Shown: positions 19,706 through 30,580, numbered from the stretch's first letter. The stretch: 64,000 nt of DNA from Gammaproteobacteria bacterium (GCA_029882215.1 JAOULC010000002.1:111005-175004); one strand, 5' to 3'. The notes: generated by a model not told the origin, from the sequence alone. Translations and numbers: made by a program.

Positions 19706-21364
19706 TTAATGATCGGTGTCTTGGCTGGTTGTGATATCCACATGATGTGTTTTCTGGCTGGCAACGAAGGCAATTCGGAAACAGCTACCCCCGGTGGGCA
19801 AAGAGATATAGTGTATTTTAGCACGATTGCTTTCGATCATTTCTTTTGTGATGTATAGACCCAGCCCAGTGCCTGCCGGACTGGTGGTGAAAAATGGGTC
19901 GAAGATTTGTTGTACCAGATCAGCGGGTATGCCGCTCCCATTATCGATGATGTCGATATAAGGGTGACGTGAATCAAGGGAAACACCGCCCAGAATTTGA
20001 ATTCGGACGTGCTGTTTTTGCCCTGAGGAATGCAGTACCGCATTGCTACACAGGTTCCATACGACCTGATGTAGCTGAGTGCTATCGAAAAGAATATCAG
20101 TGTCTGCTGGATTAATCTTAATGCTTAACTGCTCTGCGGGCAGTGCCTGGGAACTGCAAAATTCAGTTTTAAAGTCGCTGAGCCATGAATGGAGATTGAT
20201 AGTGTCTCTGTGGCTGGTATTCTGCCTTGAAAGCTGCAGAATATTCTCAATGGTGTGGTTTAGTCGCTGCACCTGAGTATTAATAATGTTGCCGAGTTTG
20301 ATGTCCGATGGGTCCTCCAGCGTCTCAGTTAGTAATTGTGCGGCATGTTTAATAGCACCCAGAGGATTACGAATTTCATGCGCAATACTGGCGGTCAAAC
20401 GCCCCAGTGAGGCCAGTTTTACTTCCTGAAAGCGCAGATTAAGCTGGGCGGCGTCTTCCAGAAAGATAATGATCTCACTGTCCTGACGGTTGATATCCAG
20501 CCGGCTCATACCGGGTTGTAACTCGGTTAAGCCTCGCTCCTGTTTGATCGGTAGCTGATCCAGATTGGGTTGTTTTATCCATTCCGTCAGTCGTTGATAA
20601 AGTGGTGCAGACACAGCTGACAGGTGTGGCTGATTGTCCAGTTTCTGGTTTCCCAGTAACACTTCAGCCGCTTCGTTCGCCATGTGGATCTGGCCGCTCG
20701 GCAATACCACAATAATGCCGGTGTGCATGTTTTTAATGATGTGCTCATTGAGTTTTTCCAGGTCGGCCAGTTCGGCGGTCGTCTGACTGGCCAAAGCCTG
20801 TGACTCACGTGAGCGTGTAGAAAGGGTGGACGCTATGCTCGCAGAACTGAACAGTAAGGCGCCAAGAATACCGGCTTTGGGGTAATTAATGACTTCAGTC
20901 AAAACAAAATAGCTGGAATAAAACTGCTCTATTAACACTGCTAAGGAGGCGAGTGCTGAAATAAAATAAGCATTTTGCTTTGATAAAAGCACGCTGGCGG
21001 CGGTGACATTAACAATCAGCAGCATTCCAAGGCCACTTTCAATGCCGCCGCTAGTGTGCATCAAGATAGTGATGGTAATGATATCGACAATAGCCTGCAG
21101 GCTGACCTGTTTTTTAAAGTCAGGTGAACGGGTATAGGAGGCATAAATAAAGGACAGGCTGATAGCGATGTACAGCAGGCAGGTCCAGAAAAAAAATGAA
21201 GGCTGCTGTGTACCCAGTATCTTGCCGGTAAAATCAGTGACAAAAAAGAGCGCAAAAATGGAAGAGAGAAATAAACGGTAATAATTAAGTAGTCTGAGTG
21301 GGCGCCAGGTCAGCATATCCTGCAACTGTGCCTGATCAGAAGTGATGCTGTTAATACTTGGCAT
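19706..21364 (-). CDS. pilS: Sensor histidine kinase PilS
   Basis: Inner-membrane histidine kinase that phosphorylates PilR, in Pseudomonas in response to pilin level in the membrane. The 552-residue product has about six membrane segments in residues 20-190, a PAS-like domain at about 205-300 (IIKNMHTGIIVVLPSGQIHM), a HisKA domain with phospho-histidine in SIAHEIRNPLGAIKHAAQLL, and an HATPase domain with DNGSGIPADLVQQIFDPFFT and GTGLGLYITKEM. It is transcribed with pilR. The small membrane-protein gene at 21447-21683 lies directly upstream. Confidence 0.93.
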   Translation of the reverse strand: MPSINSITSDQAQLQDMLTWRPLRLLNYYRLFLSSIFALFFVTDFTGKILGTQQPSFFFWTCLLYIAISLSFIYASYTRSPDFKKQVSLQAIVDIITITILMHTSGGIESGLGMLLIVNVTAASVLLSKQNAYFISALASLAVLIEQFYSSYFVLTEVINYPKAGILGALLFSSASIASTLSTRSRESQALASQTTAELADLEKLNEHIIKNMHTGIIVVLPSGQIHMANEAAEVLLGNQKLDNQPHLSAVSAPLYQRLTEWIKQPNLDQLPIKQERGLTELQPGMSRLDINRQDSEIIIFLEDAAQLNLRFQEVKLASLGRLTASIAHEIRNPLGAIKHAAQLLTETLEDPSDIKLGNIINTQVQRLNHTIENILQLSRQNTSHRDTINLHSWLSDFKTEFCSSQALPAEQLSIKINPADTDILFDSTQLHQVVWNLCSNAVLHSSGQKQHVRIQILGGVSLDSRHPYIDIIDNGSGIPADLVQQIFDPFFTTSPAGTGLGLYITKEMIESNRAKIHYISLPTGGSCFRIAFVASQKTHHVDITTSQDTDH

Positions 21365-21446
21365 AATAAAAAATCATATTCGTTACTTAGACCATGTAAG
21401 AGTGATATCGACTGCGCTGCGCTATAGAGTGAGGCTTGTTAAGCTG

Positions 21447-21683
21447 TTATTGCTCTTCTTGCCATTGCTGTAAGTGTTCATGGCTACAAAACGAGTATTG
21501 ATCCTGTTTGACCGACTTGTCTTCCGGAATGAATACTTTACAGACATGACATTGCACGATATTTTTTATCTCATTTTTTTGCACCGGCTTTGAACTGGAC
21601 TGCAATGCTTTGTTTTTGATCATACGGCTGATTAGCCAGACAGCCGCCGCAATAGCGATTAATAAAATTAAATTTCGAAACAT
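21447..21683 (-). CDS. Small membrane protein with CxxC motif (PP0621-like)
   Basis: The 78-residue product has one N-terminal membrane segment (LILLIAIAAAVWLISRM) and a short soluble tail with CHVCKVFIPED and FCSHEHLQQW, an arrangement that could bind a metal. It resembles the small PP0621-type protein found next to pilS in pseudomonads; its function is not known. It is on the same strand as pilS and about 80 bases upstream, so it may be cotranscribed with pilSR. Confidence 0.78.
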   Translation of the reverse strand: MFRNLILLIAIAAAVWLISRMIKNKALQSSSKPVQKNEIKNIVQCHVCKVFIPEDKSVKQDQYSFCSHEHLQQWQEEQ

Positions 21684-21791
21684 AATAATTGATATCCAGA
21701 ATTAATGAGACACGGGTTCCGATCCATTATAATAACTTTCCAAACATATTTCCTGATAGAATTCGGCATCACTCAATAATCGGTAAACTTT

Positions 21792-23435
21792 ATGGCATCA
21801 GACTTAAAAATGGCCCTGATTCAGGAAAATTTTCTGGTGGGAGATACATTCGGTAATACGGAAAAAATTATCTCACTGGCTAAACAGCAGGCGCAGCAAG
21901 GAATGGATCTGGTGGTGTTTCCCGAGCTGGCTATTACCGGCTATCCGCCGGAAGATTTGCTGTTACGGCCGGCTTTTTTGCGACAAATTGAAGAGTGCAT
22001 TAAAAAAATAAGTCATCAGGTTAGCGGTATTGATATTGTTTTTGGTGCGCCAAGATCCGGTACGGGTGACGAAGCAGGTAAGTTATTTAACAGCGCATTC
22101 TGGCTAAGAGATGGTCAGGTGCTCGCGGTATACGATAAAAAAGACCTGCCCAATTATGCTGTTTTTGATGAAAAAAGGTATTTTTCTGCCGGTCAGGGTG
22201 CCAGCATTGTTGAGATTAAGGGTCATAAAATGGCATTGCTGGTGTGTGAAGACATCTGGCAGTCAGAGCCTGCGATGCAGGCCATGAACGCGGGTGCGCA
22301 ACATTTACTGGTATTAAATGCCTCGCCGTTTCACCAGCATAAAAATCAGCAGCGTCTGGCCGAGCTCAAACAACGAGCCGCAGAAACAGGCTGTAATATT
22401 TTTTATCTGAATATGTTTGGCGGCCAGGATGAACTGGTTTTTGACGGTAACTCATTAATAGTGGCGTCAAATCAGACGCTGATTAGCAGAGCAGCCGCAT
22501 TTCAGGCCGATATCATCAACTCAGTGCTGCAAGCCGATGGCAGCTTGAGTTCGGATCATAATGCGCCAGCAGAACAAAGTCATCTGGCTGATGTTTATCA
22601 GGCTCTGGTGCTGGGGGTGAAAGACTATGTTGATAAAAATGCCTTTAAAGGAGTATTGATTGGTTTGTCTGGCGGTGTGGATTCTGCTTTAACACTTGCT
22701 ATCGCCGCTGACGCTGTGGGTTCTGATCGTGTTCGTGCGGTCATGATGCCATCACGTTATACCGCGGATATGAGTTTTGAAGATGCCGAAAGCGAAGCTA
22801 AATTATTAGGTGTTCAATATCAGGTTATATCCATTGAGCAGCCCTTTGAAGCCTTTCTTGAGACACTGCACGAGCCCTTGTTAAAAGGTACAGATGCAGA
22901 CACTACCGAAGAAAACATTCAGGCCCGTTGTCGCGGGCTTATGTTAATGGCAATTTCTAATAAAACCGGCTTTATGGTGTTAACCACCGGTAATAAGAGC
23001 GAAATGGCTGTTGGTTATGCCACGCTTTATGGTGATATGTCTGGTGGTTTTGCACCATTAAAAGATATTAGTAAGACCTTGGTGTATGACCTGTGCCGAT
23101 ACAGAAACTCTTTAGATCACGTGATACCAGAAAGAGTACTGACCCGGCCGCCGTCAGCAGAGCTGGCACCGGGGCAGGTGGATCAGGATAACCTGCCGCC
23201 TTACGATGTGATTGATGCCATTCTGGAAATGTCGGTTGAAAAAGATATGCCAGTAGCGGCTATCGTTGAAGCAGGATATGATTTAGACACAGTTGAACGT
23301 ATTATTAGCATGGTGCAGCGTAACGAATACAAGCGCAGGCAGGCAGCGCCCGGTGTCAGAATTACTCGTCGTGCATTTGGTCGGGATAGGCGTTATCCTA
23401 TAACATCAGGCTACAGACGAAATAAGATTAAATAA
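21792..23435 (+). CDS. nadE: Glutamine-dependent NAD+ synthetase
   Basis: Cytoplasmic enzyme that amidates nicotinate adenine dinucleotide to NAD+ using glutamine. The 547-residue product is the two-domain form. The N-terminal nitrilase-type glutaminase has Glu in VVFPELAITGYPPED, Lys in YDKKDLPNY and the nucleophilic Cys in LLVCEDIWQ. The C-terminal ATP-PPase domain has GLSGGVDSALTLAIAAD at about residue 290 and TGNKSEMAVGYATLYGDMSG. The gene is followed by glnB, a common pairing. nadA at 38.4 kb belongs to the same pathway. Confidence 0.96.
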   Translation: MASDLKMALIQENFLVGDTFGNTEKIISLAKQQAQQGMDLVVFPELAITGYPPEDLLLRPAFLRQIEECIKKISHQVSGIDIVFGAPRSGTGDEAGKLFNSAFWLRDGQVLAVYDKKDLPNYAVFDEKRYFSAGQGASIVEIKGHKMALLVCEDIWQSEPAMQAMNAGAQHLLVLNASPFHQHKNQQRLAELKQRAAETGCNIFYLNMFGGQDELVFDGNSLIVASNQTLISRAAAFQADIINSVLQADGSLSSDHNAPAEQSHLADVYQALVLGVKDYVDKNAFKGVLIGLSGGVDSALTLAIAADAVGSDRVRAVMMPSRYTADMSFEDAESEAKLLGVQYQVISIEQPFEAFLETLHEPLLKGTDADTTEENIQARCRGLMLMAISNKTGFMVLTTGNKSEMAVGYATLYGDMSGGFAPLKDISKTLVYDLCRYRNSLDHVIPERVLTRPPSAELAPGQVDQDNLPPYDVIDAILEMSVEKDMPVAAIVEAGYDLDTVERIISMVQRNEYKRRQAAPGVRITRRAFGRDRRYPITSGYRRNKIK

Positions 23436-23534
23436 TTTTGGAATTTTGGTGTCTATGAGCCAGGATTGCGGAAGCCGGATACCAGTGACAATGGTTTTGT
23501 TTTAATGGTAATGGTTTAAAGTTTAGAGAGATGA

Positions 23535-23876
<342 letters not shown>

Positions 23877-23931
23877 AATCTCACATCGCCAGTTTTAAAG
23901 ATGACCCTGGGGATACCTGCTGATTAATGAG

Positions 23932-24771
23932 TTATTTAACAGCAGGAGTCACAAGGGTTTTATTTTGCTTTAGTTCTTTAGTTTGCTGTTCAGTCAGACT
24001 TTCAGTTTTCACAGATGGATTCATCTTCCTGATTAATCGGCTATCTTCAGCCAGCTTATCCATGCCCAGTTTGCCATAGGCGGTGATCATGATATCTAAG
24101 GCGCGGTTACGTGCGGGTGAGCGTTGATAGTATTTGATGACATTTTGCGCGCGGTTAACAGCACCCACCCAGGCTTCACGGCGCATATAGTAATCAGCCG
24201 CCCTGATTTCAGCTTCTGCCAGTTTGTTATGTAAATAGAGACTGCGTAAATAGGCATCAGGCGCATAAATGCTTTCAGGGTAACGCCTGATCAGGTCGTT
24301 AAAATCGTTCATCGCCTGTTTTAAGTTTTTAGGGTCGTGTTCAGACAGGTCACGTGGAAATATCATGTCTAATATGTTGCCACCACGATAAAAGTTGGCT
24401 AAGCCTTTCAGGTAAATAGCATAATCGATGTGCGGATTTCGCGGGTGCAGCCGTATAAAACGGTTAACTGCGCTGATGGCAGAATCGGGCTCGTCAAACT
24501 TATAATAGGCATAGGCGACATCCAGCTGCGCTTGTTTGGCGTAGCTACTGAAAGGGTAGCGCGCTTCCAGTGTCTCAAGTTTTTTGATGGCGGTTTCAAA
24601 CTCAGCCAGCCTTAAATCATTACTTGCTTCCGTATAAAAATCTTTAGCCGACCAGTTTGCATAAGGGTCTTCTTTAACTTCATCGGAACTACAGCCATAT
24701 AAAAGGCCAAATACTGTTAAAATGAAAGCTAACCGCAGAAAAGAATGGCAGTGTTTTATAAATGAACTCAT
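23932..24771 (-). CDS. bamD: Outer-membrane assembly lipoprotein BamD
   Basis: Essential lipoprotein of the BAM complex that inserts beta-barrel proteins into the outer membrane (also called ComL). The chosen ATG at 24771 gives the signal peptide MSSFIKHCHSFLRLAFILTV with lipobox LLYGC. An upstream ATG at 24813 would add 14 unlikely residues. Five TPR-like repeats follow; RYPFSSYAKQAQLDVAYAYY and the block around YLKGLANF are typical. The mature protein is about 250 residues with a lysine- and threonine-rich tail. It is divergent from rluD, the standard arrangement. Confidence 0.92.
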   Translation of the reverse strand: MSSFIKHCHSFLRLAFILTVFGLLYGCSSDEVKEDPYANWSAKDFYTEASNDLRLAEFETAIKKLETLEARYPFSSYAKQAQLDVAYAYYKFDEPDSAISAVNRFIRLHPRNPHIDYAIYLKGLANFYRGGNILDMIFPRDLSEHDPKNLKQAMNDFNDLIRRYPESIYAPDAYLRSLYLHNKLAEAEIRAADYYMRREAWVGAVNRAQNVIKYYQRSPARNRALDIMITAYGKLGMDKLAEDSRLIRKMNPSVKTESLTEQQTKELKQNKTLVTPAVK

Positions 24772-24823
24772 ATAATGTCTTACTTTATTCGTTACAATCA
24801 AAACGTTACCCATTATAACCGAG

Positions 24824-25810
24824 ATGGAAAAAATTTATCCAATGACTGAAGAATTATTAACAACTATTATCCCTGATGAACTGACAGGGCAGCGCTTAGA
24901 TGCGGCACTGGCCAGCTTGTTCCCCGAATATTCACGCAGCCGTTTGAGTCAGTGGGTGAAACAGGGCTTAATTGAGTTGGATGAAAAAATTCCACGGGCC
25001 CGGGATAAAGTCTATGCCGGGCAGCGGGTGTCGGTAAAAGTGCAGGCGCTTGAGTGCGAGTCGGAAGTTATTGCTGAGAATATTCCGCTCGATGTGGTTT
25101 ATGAAGATGATGACCTGCTGGTTATTAATAAACCTGAAGGCATGGTGGTGCATCCGGCAGCAGGCAACTGGAGCGGTACTTTACAAAATGCGCTGCTATA
25201 TTATGCCGGTATACTGGCCACGGTGCCGCGTGCGGGTATTGTGCATCGGCTGGATAAAGATACATCTGGCTTACTGGTAGTGGCTAAAAATCTCAAAGCG
25301 CACCGCTCCCTGATCGAGCAGTTACAGGCAAGGACGGTGCACAGAGAATACCACGCGATAGTGAACGGGGTTATGACAGCAGGCGGCACGATTGATGAAC
25401 CGATTGCCAGAGATGCCAGAGAACGTAAACGTATGGCCGTGCGTGAAGAAGGCAAAGAGGCGATCACGCATTACCGGATCATTGAAAAATTTCGTCGCCA
25501 TACACATATCCGGGTGTACTTAGAAACCGGACGTACCCATCAGATCCGGGTACATATGAGTTCTATTCGCTACCCGTTAGTGGGTGATACGTTATACGGC
25601 AGCCGGGCGATTGTGCCAAAAGGCGCTTCAGAGGAACTGATAGCTACAATACATGGCTTTAAACGACAGGCATTACATGCGGCAAAACTGGGGCTTATTC
25701 ATCCTGCTACTGGTGAAGAAATGGAGTGGGAAGTGCCGTTACCGGATGATCTGTTAGCGGTGCTGAATGCACTAAAAGCAGATGTAATCGCTCATGCAGA
25801 TGACAACTGA
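24824..25810 (+). CDS. rluD: 23S rRNA pseudouridine synthase RluD
   Basis: Makes pseudouridines 1911, 1915 and 1917 in helix 69 of 23S rRNA. The 328-residue product has an N-terminal S4 RNA-binding domain (GQRLDAALASLFPEYSRSRL) and the RluA-family catalytic domain with the active-site motif HRLDKDTSGLLV. TGRTHQIRVHM follows. An ATG at 24842 is an alternative start. It lies divergent from bamD and upstream of pgeF, the conserved gammaproteobacterial order. RluD is favoured over RluA/RluC by length, S4 domain and context. Confidence 0.95.
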   Translation: MEKIYPMTEELLTTIIPDELTGQRLDAALASLFPEYSRSRLSQWVKQGLIELDEKIPRARDKVYAGQRVSVKVQALECESEVIAENIPLDVVYEDDDLLVINKPEGMVVHPAAGNWSGTLQNALLYYAGILATVPRAGIVHRLDKDTSGLLVVAKNLKAHRSLIEQLQARTVHREYHAIVNGVMTAGGTIDEPIARDARERKRMAVREEGKEAITHYRIIEKFRRHTHIRVYLETGRTHQIRVHMSSIRYPLVGDTLYGSRAIVPKGASEELIATIHGFKRQALHAAKLGLIHPATGEEMEWEVPLPDDLLAVLNALKADVIAHADDN

Positions 25811-25839
25811 AGCAACAATAGATTAATGACGGGTTTTTA

Positions 25840-26577
25840 ATGAGCGACTTTTTATGGGCCGACTGGCCGGCACCTGCGAATGTCAGAGCGTTGACAACAA
25901 CGCGTAAAGGCGGGGTCAGTCAGGGCTGTTACAGCAGTTTAAATCTGGCCGACCATGTAGAAGACAATCCTGCTGACGTGAAAAAAAATCGTCAGATTGT
26001 TAGTGAGTCGTTAAAGATAACAGAACCGGTCTGGTTAAAACAGGTGCATGGTACCGGCGTTGCTGACGCAGCAACAGCCAGGCATCACGCAGAGGCGGAT
26101 GCGGTGTTTTCAAATCGTGTCGATAGTGTTTGCGCTATTTTAACTGCCGATTGTTTGCCATTGCTGTTTTGTAATCAACAGGCGACCAAAGTGGCAGCGG
26201 CTCATGCCGGCTGGCGCGGTCTGGCGAACGGCGTGATAGAAAACACAGTCAGTGCACTGCAGGAAAAGTCTGAAAATATAATGGTCTGGCTGGGGCCTGC
26301 TATCGGGCCGTCCTGTTTTGAAGTGGGTGGTGATGTGGTTGACGCCTTCGTCTCTGTGCAGGCTGATGCCAGCACAGCCTTTATAAAAACAGATGCCACT
26401 CATTACTTAGCTGATATCTATCAGCTGGCCCGAATGCGTTTAAAACGACTGGGTATTGAACGAGTTTATGGCGGTGGCTTGTGCACGTATACTGATGAGG
26501 AACGTTTTTTTTCATTTAGAAAAAATAAAGTCTGCGGCAGAATGGCGAGCATGATATGGGTCTCGTCAGAAGAATAA
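25840..26577 (+). CDS. pgeF: PgeF/YfiH-type laccase-domain protein (purine nucleoside phosphorylase-like)
   Basis: Zinc-dependent cytoplasmic enzyme of the DUF152/YfiH family. Members are described as polyphenol oxidases, as purine nucleoside phosphorylase/adenosine deaminase-like enzymes, and as a peptidoglycan-precursor editing enzyme. The 245-residue product has KQVHGTGV, ILTADCLPLLF, HAGWRGLANGV and the C-terminal CTYTDEERFFSFRK, which together carry the zinc ligands. It follows rluD by 29 bases and precedes a GcvR-like gene, the usual pgeF position between rluD and clpB. Confidence 0.9.
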   Translation: MSDFLWADWPAPANVRALTTTRKGGVSQGCYSSLNLADHVEDNPADVKKNRQIVSESLKITEPVWLKQVHGTGVADAATARHHAEADAVFSNRVDSVCAILTADCLPLLFCNQQATKVAAAHAGWRGLANGVIENTVSALQEKSENIMVWLGPAIGPSCFEVGGDVVDAFVSVQADASTAFIKTDATHYLADIYQLARMRLKRLGIERVYGGGLCTYTDEERFFSFRKNKVCGRMASMIWVSSEE

Positions 26578-26594
26578 AAAGAAAGGGGGGAATA

Positions 26595-27107
26595 ATGAAA
26601 AAGTGGAGTTTAATAACACTGGTCGGCGCTGATCAGGCCGGGATTGTGGCGCAGGTTACACAAATACTGGCGGCTGATGATTGCGAGCTGGGAGAAACAT
26701 CGATGGTGCGTATGGGAGGTAGTTTCTCGATGATGCTGAGGGTTCGTCATGATGATATGGATCTTGGGGCTTTATTAAAAGGGATTTGTGAGTCGCTGAA
26801 CCTGCATCTGCATGTGGATGAGGACGTGGCGAGTAATTGTGAAGAGACCGACCCGGATGTGAATATTACCGTTTATGGTGCGGACCGTAGCGGCATTGTT
26901 GCCGAGGTGACAGCGATACTGGCAGATGCCGGGCTCAATATTATCGACCTGGAGACGGCAGTGGCCGGTACAGCCGACAAACCCATTTATATTATGACGA
27001 TAGAGGGTCAGGCATTACAGGGCGTGGATGCATTGACTGAAGCGGCGAAAAAAATCTCTAAAGGTATTGAACTCAATATTGTGCCGATACAGACATTACG
27101 GGCATAA
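26595..27107 (+). CDS. Double ACT-domain protein, GcvR-like regulator
   Basis: Cytoplasmic protein with two ACT domains in tandem (VGADQAGIVAQVTQILAADD near the N-terminus and YGADRSGIVAEVTAILADAG in the second half), the architecture of GcvR, which restrains GcvA in control of glycine cleavage. The start at 26595 is chosen because AAAGGGGGG lies just upstream; an earlier ATG at 26556 lies inside pgeF and adds a basic stretch foreign to the family. The product is 170 residues. No glycine-cleavage genes are nearby, so the regulatory target is unknown. Confidence 0.8.
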   Translation: MKKWSLITLVGADQAGIVAQVTQILAADDCELGETSMVRMGGSFSMMLRVRHDDMDLGALLKGICESLNLHLHVDEDVASNCEETDPDVNITVYGADRSGIVAEVTAILADAGLNIIDLETAVAGTADKPIYIMTIEGQALQGVDALTEAAKKISKGIELNIVPIQTLRA

Positions 27108-27109
27108 GC

Positions 27110-27616
27110 ATGACGGTTTTAGATATTCTGCAATATCCTGATGAGCGCCTGAAACAGAGCTCAAAAACAGTCGAAATATTTGACCAGACATTAAAAGACT
27201 TTGTCACCGATCTGGAAGAAACCCGGCTGGCAGGACCTGGCGCTGTGGGTATTGCAGCCCCTCAGGTCGGTTGTGCAAGACGACTGGTGATTGTCGATGT
27301 CTCTCAACTCAAAAAGCCGGTAGATAATCACGGTTATCTGCTGCTGATTAACCCGGAAATAACCAAATGGCAAGGTATGGAAAAAGGCCGGGAAGGGTGT
27401 TTATCGGTGCCTGATTATACCGGCAATGTGATACGTGCAGAAAGTATCCGGATTCGTTTTCAAAATATTGAAGGTGAGTGGATTGAATTTGATAGCGGCG
27501 GTTATGAAGCACGAGCCATTCAGCATGAATTAGATCATCTCGATGGCATGTTGTTTCTCGACCGGCTGGTTAGCCGTCGCAGTGATTTGTTTACGCGCAA
27601 AACGTACAAAAAATAA
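27110..27616 (+). CDS. def: Peptide deformylase
   Basis: Iron/zinc hydrolase that removes the formyl group from nascent proteins. The 168-residue product has all three family motifs: GIAAPQVG (motif 1), EGCLSVP (motif 2, metal Cys) and QHELDHLDG (motif 3, HExxH). It starts 2 bases after the ACT-domain gene. It is not beside fmt, where a housekeeping def usually lies, so it may be a second deformylase; the rest of the genome would settle that. Confidence 0.93.
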   Translation: MTVLDILQYPDERLKQSSKTVEIFDQTLKDFVTDLEETRLAGPGAVGIAAPQVGCARRLVIVDVSQLKKPVDNHGYLLLINPEITKWQGMEKGREGCLSVPDYTGNVIRAESIRIRFQNIEGEWIEFDSGGYEARAIQHELDHLDGMLFLDRLVSRRSDLFTRKTYKK

Positions 27617-27808
27617 ATCGATAAAAGCAGACTTTAGGAACACGCAGACTGAATCGGTTGATAAATCCTATTAATATCCTCACTTAAATATTGTCAGTGC
27701 AACAGTCTGTATAGCTGTTATTATCAGTAATACTTTTCCTGACATTATTCAGCAATAATTTAGTTATTGATCGAAATCAACTGCTTAGATTATTTCTGAT
27801 CTGGCAAC

Positions 27809-27836
27809 CTTGAAAATCACATAAATGACCGTATTT
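27809..27836 (+). promoter_or_regulatory. Heat-shock (sigma-32-like) promoter of clpB
   Basis: CTTGAAA at 27809-27815, a 13-base spacer, then CCGTATTT at 27829-27836. The -35 box is a full match to the sigma-32 consensus; the -10 box matches CCCCATnT except at two positions. It ends about 37 bases before the clpB ATG. ClpB is a classical heat-shock gene. Confidence 0.75.
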
Positions 27837-27873
27837 TTAAGCTAATCTTAAATTAATACTACGGAGACATTCT

Positions 27874-30486
27874 ATGAGAATGGATCGTTTAACCAGTAAG
27901 TTTCAAACCGCAATCAGTGATGCACAATCACTGGCAATCGGTCGTGATCATCAGTTTATAGAACCCAGTCACTTAATGCTGGCACTGCTGGATCAGGATG
28001 GCGGCACTGTCCGTCATTTATTAACACTGGCTAATGTTAATGCCAGTGCAGTACGCTCACGTCTGGATGAAGAACTGGACCGGCTGTCAAAAGTTGAAGG
28101 CGGCCAGGGTGATGTGCATCTGTCGAATGATCTGGCTAAAGTGCTTAATGTTTGCGATAAAATTGCACAAAAACGTAAAGATGATTACATCTCCAGTGAA
28201 CTGTTTGTATTAGCCGTTCTGGAATTAAAAAATTCAGTGGGTGAGATCCTGACTCAGGCGGGTGCGAATCCAAAAGCGGTTGAAGATGCGATTGAAAAAA
28301 TTCGTGGCGGGCAAAAAATTGATGACCCGAATGCGGAGGAGCAACGACAGGCACTGGAAAAATATACCGTCGATTTAACTGAACGCGCAGAGCAGGGTAA
28401 ACTGGACCCGGTTATTGGCCGGGATGAAGAAATCCGCCGCATTGTTCAGGTACTGCAACGCCGGACCAAAAACAATCCGGTCATCATCGGTGAACCCGGT
28501 GTCGGTAAAACGGCTATTGTTGAAGGTCTTGCACAGCGTATTATTAACGGCGAAGTACCGGAAGGTTTAAAAAACAAACGCGTCTTGTCTCTTGATATGG
28601 GGGCACTGATTGCCGGAGCAAAATTTCGCGGCGAGTTTGAAGAGCGTTTAAAAGCGGTATTGAGTGATCTTGCAAAACAGGAAGGCCAGATCATTTTATT
28701 CATCGATGAAATACATACCATGGTCGGTGCTGGTAAAGCCGAAGGCGCGATGGATGCAGGTAATATGTTAAAGCCTGCTCTTGCACGAGGTGAATTACAT
28801 TGCGTGGGTGCAACCACACTGGATGAATACCGTCAGAATATTGAAAAAGATCCTGCGCTGGAGCGTCGATTTCAAAAAGTATTGGTCAACGAGCCAAATG
28901 TTGAAGATACGATTGCCATTTTACGCGGCTTAAAAGAACGCTATGAAATTCATCACGGTGTGGATATTACCGATCCTGCCATCGTGGCAGCAGCAACTTT
29001 ATCTCATCGTTACATCACTGATCGTCAGTTACCGGATAAAGCCATTGATCTGGTCGATGAAGCGGCCAGTCGCATCCGTATGGAAATTGATTCCAAACCT
29101 GAGGTGATGGACCGTTTAGAACGACGGATGATTCAGTTAAAAATTGAACGTGAAGCACTGAAAAAAGATACCGATGAAGCCACCAAAAAACGGCTGGCAA
29201 ATCTTGAAGAAGAACTGAAAAAACTGGAGGCTGAATTTTCAGAATACGAAGAAGTCTGGAAATCTGAAAAAGCCGCATTACAGGGTACCGCTCATATTAA
29301 AGAAGAGCTGGAACGTGCACGCATGGAAATGGATACGGCAAAGCGAGCCAACGATCTGGCGCGTATGTCAGAATTACAATATGGCCGAATTCCTGAACTG
29401 GAAAAACAACTGGATATGGCATCGCAGGCTGAAATGCAGGAAATGAGTTTGCTGCGTAATAAAGTCACGGATGAAGAGATTGCCGATATCGTATCCAAAT
29501 GGACCGGCATTCCTGTCAGTAAAATGATGGAAGGTGACCGTGAAAAACTGTTACGCATGGAACAGGAACTGTCTGAGAGAGTCATTGGTCAGACTGAGGC
29601 TGTATTGGCCGTGTCCAATGCGATTCGTCGTTCACGTGCCGGGCTGTCTGACCCGAACCGGCCGAATGGCTCATTCTTGTTCCTTGGGCCAACCGGTGTA
29701 GGTAAAACAGAGTTAACGAAAGCCTTAGCTAACTTTATGTTTGATACCGATGACGCGATTGTAAGAATCGATATGTCAGAGTTTATGGAAAAGCATTCGG
29801 TGGCCAGACTGGTTGGAGCTCCACCGGGTTATGTTGGTTATGAAGAGGGCGGCTATTTAACCGAAGCCGTTCGGCGTAAACCTTATTCTGTGATATTACT
29901 GGATGAGGTTGAAAAAGCGCACCCTGATGTATTTAATATTTTGTTACAGGTATTAGATGACGGTCGTCTGACAGATGGTCAGGGGCGTACGGTGGATTTC
30001 AAAAACACCGTTATTATCATGACTTCGAATTTAGGTTCGCAGCTAATTCAGGAAATGGCCGGCGAAAACAACTACGAAAAGATGAAAGATGCCGTTATGG
30101 AAATTGTCGGTCAGCACTTCAGGCCGGAGTTTATTAACCGGGTAGATGAAAGTGTTGTATTCCATCCACTGGGCATGACGCAGATCCGTCGTATTACAGC
30201 ACTGCAGGTAGAAATATTACGTCAGCGATTAGTGGAGCGCGATATTGATTTGCAGCTGACCGAAGCGGCGCTGGATAAACTGGGTGAAGCTGGCTTTGAT
30301 CCGGTATACGGTGCAAGACCACTCAAGCGGGCAGTGCAGCAACTGCTCGAAAATATACTGGCTCAACAGTTGCTGGAAGGCCGGTTTATGCCGGGTGATG
30401 TTATAGCGGTAGATGTGGACGGAGAAAGTCTGACATTTAACAGCAGTGCCAGTACCTTGAAAAATGATCCGGTAAGTGCCGAATAA
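27874..30486 (+). CDS. clpB: Disaggregase chaperone ClpB
   Basis: Hexameric AAA+ ATPase that works with DnaK to rescue aggregated proteins. The 870-residue product has the Clp N domain (1-145), AAA-1 with Walker [15 protein letters not shown] and Walker [15 protein letters not shown], the long coiled-coil M-domain (about 410-525) and AAA-2 with [15 protein letters not shown]. The M-domain and the absence of a ClpP-binding loop distinguish it from ClpA. GGAG lies upstream of the ATG. It has its own heat-shock promoter and terminator, so it is monocistronic. Confidence 0.97.
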   Translation: MRMDRLTSKFQTAISDAQSLAIGRDHQFIEPSHLMLALLDQDGGTVRHLLTLANVNASAVRSRLDEELDRLSKVEGGQGDVHLSNDLAKVLNVCDKIAQKRKDDYISSELFVLAVLELKNSVGEILTQAGANPKAVEDAIEKIRGGQKIDDPNAEEQRQALEKYTVDLTERAEQGKLDPVIGRDEEIRRIVQVLQRRTKNNPVIIGEPGVGKTAIVEGLAQRIINGEVPEGLKNKRVLSLDMGALIAGAKFRGEFEERLKAVLSDLAKQEGQIILFIDEIHTMVGAGKAEGAMDAGNMLKPALARGELHCVGATTLDEYRQNIEKDPALERRFQKVLVNEPNVEDTIAILRGLKERYEIHHGVDITDPAIVAAATLSHRYITDRQLPDKAIDLVDEAASRIRMEIDSKPEVMDRLERRMIQLKIEREALKKDTDEATKKRLANLEEELKKLEAEFSEYEEVWKSEKAALQGTAHIKEELERARMEMDTAKRANDLARMSELQYGRIPELEKQLDMASQAEMQEMSLLRNKVTDEEIADIVSKWTGIPVSKMMEGDREKLLRMEQELSERVIGQTEAVLAVSNAIRRSRAGLSDPNRPNGSFLFLGPTGVGKTELTKALANFMFDTDDAIVRIDMSEFMEKHSVARLVGAPPGYVGYEEGGYLTEAVRRKPYSVILLDEVEKAHPDVFNILLQVLDDGRLTDGQGRTVDFKNTVIIMTSNLGSQLIQEMAGENNYEKMKDAVMEIVGQHFRPEFINRVDESVVFHPLGMTQIRRITALQVEILRQRLVERDIDLQLTEAALDKLGEAGFDPVYGARPLKRAVQQLLENILAQQLLEGRFMPGDVIAVDVDGESLTFNSSASTLKNDPVSAE

Positions 30487-30522
30487 AATCAGGCGCTGAC
30501 ACAGGGATGTGACTTCAAGGTG

Positions 30523-30557
30523 AATAATCGCGCAATACTGCGCGATTATTTTATATT
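30523..30557 (+). terminator. Rho-independent terminator of clpB
   Basis: Perfect 12-bp stem AATAATCGCGCA / TGCGCGATTATT with the loop ATAC at 30523-30550, followed by TTATATT. It is strong and roughly symmetric. Confidence 0.88.
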
Positions 30558-30580
30558 ACTATCAGAGGTTAGGGATCATT

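Noticed and set aside
30523..30557. REP-type repeat after clpB
   Set aside because: It is a single perfect hairpin followed by a T-rich run, so a terminator explains it.
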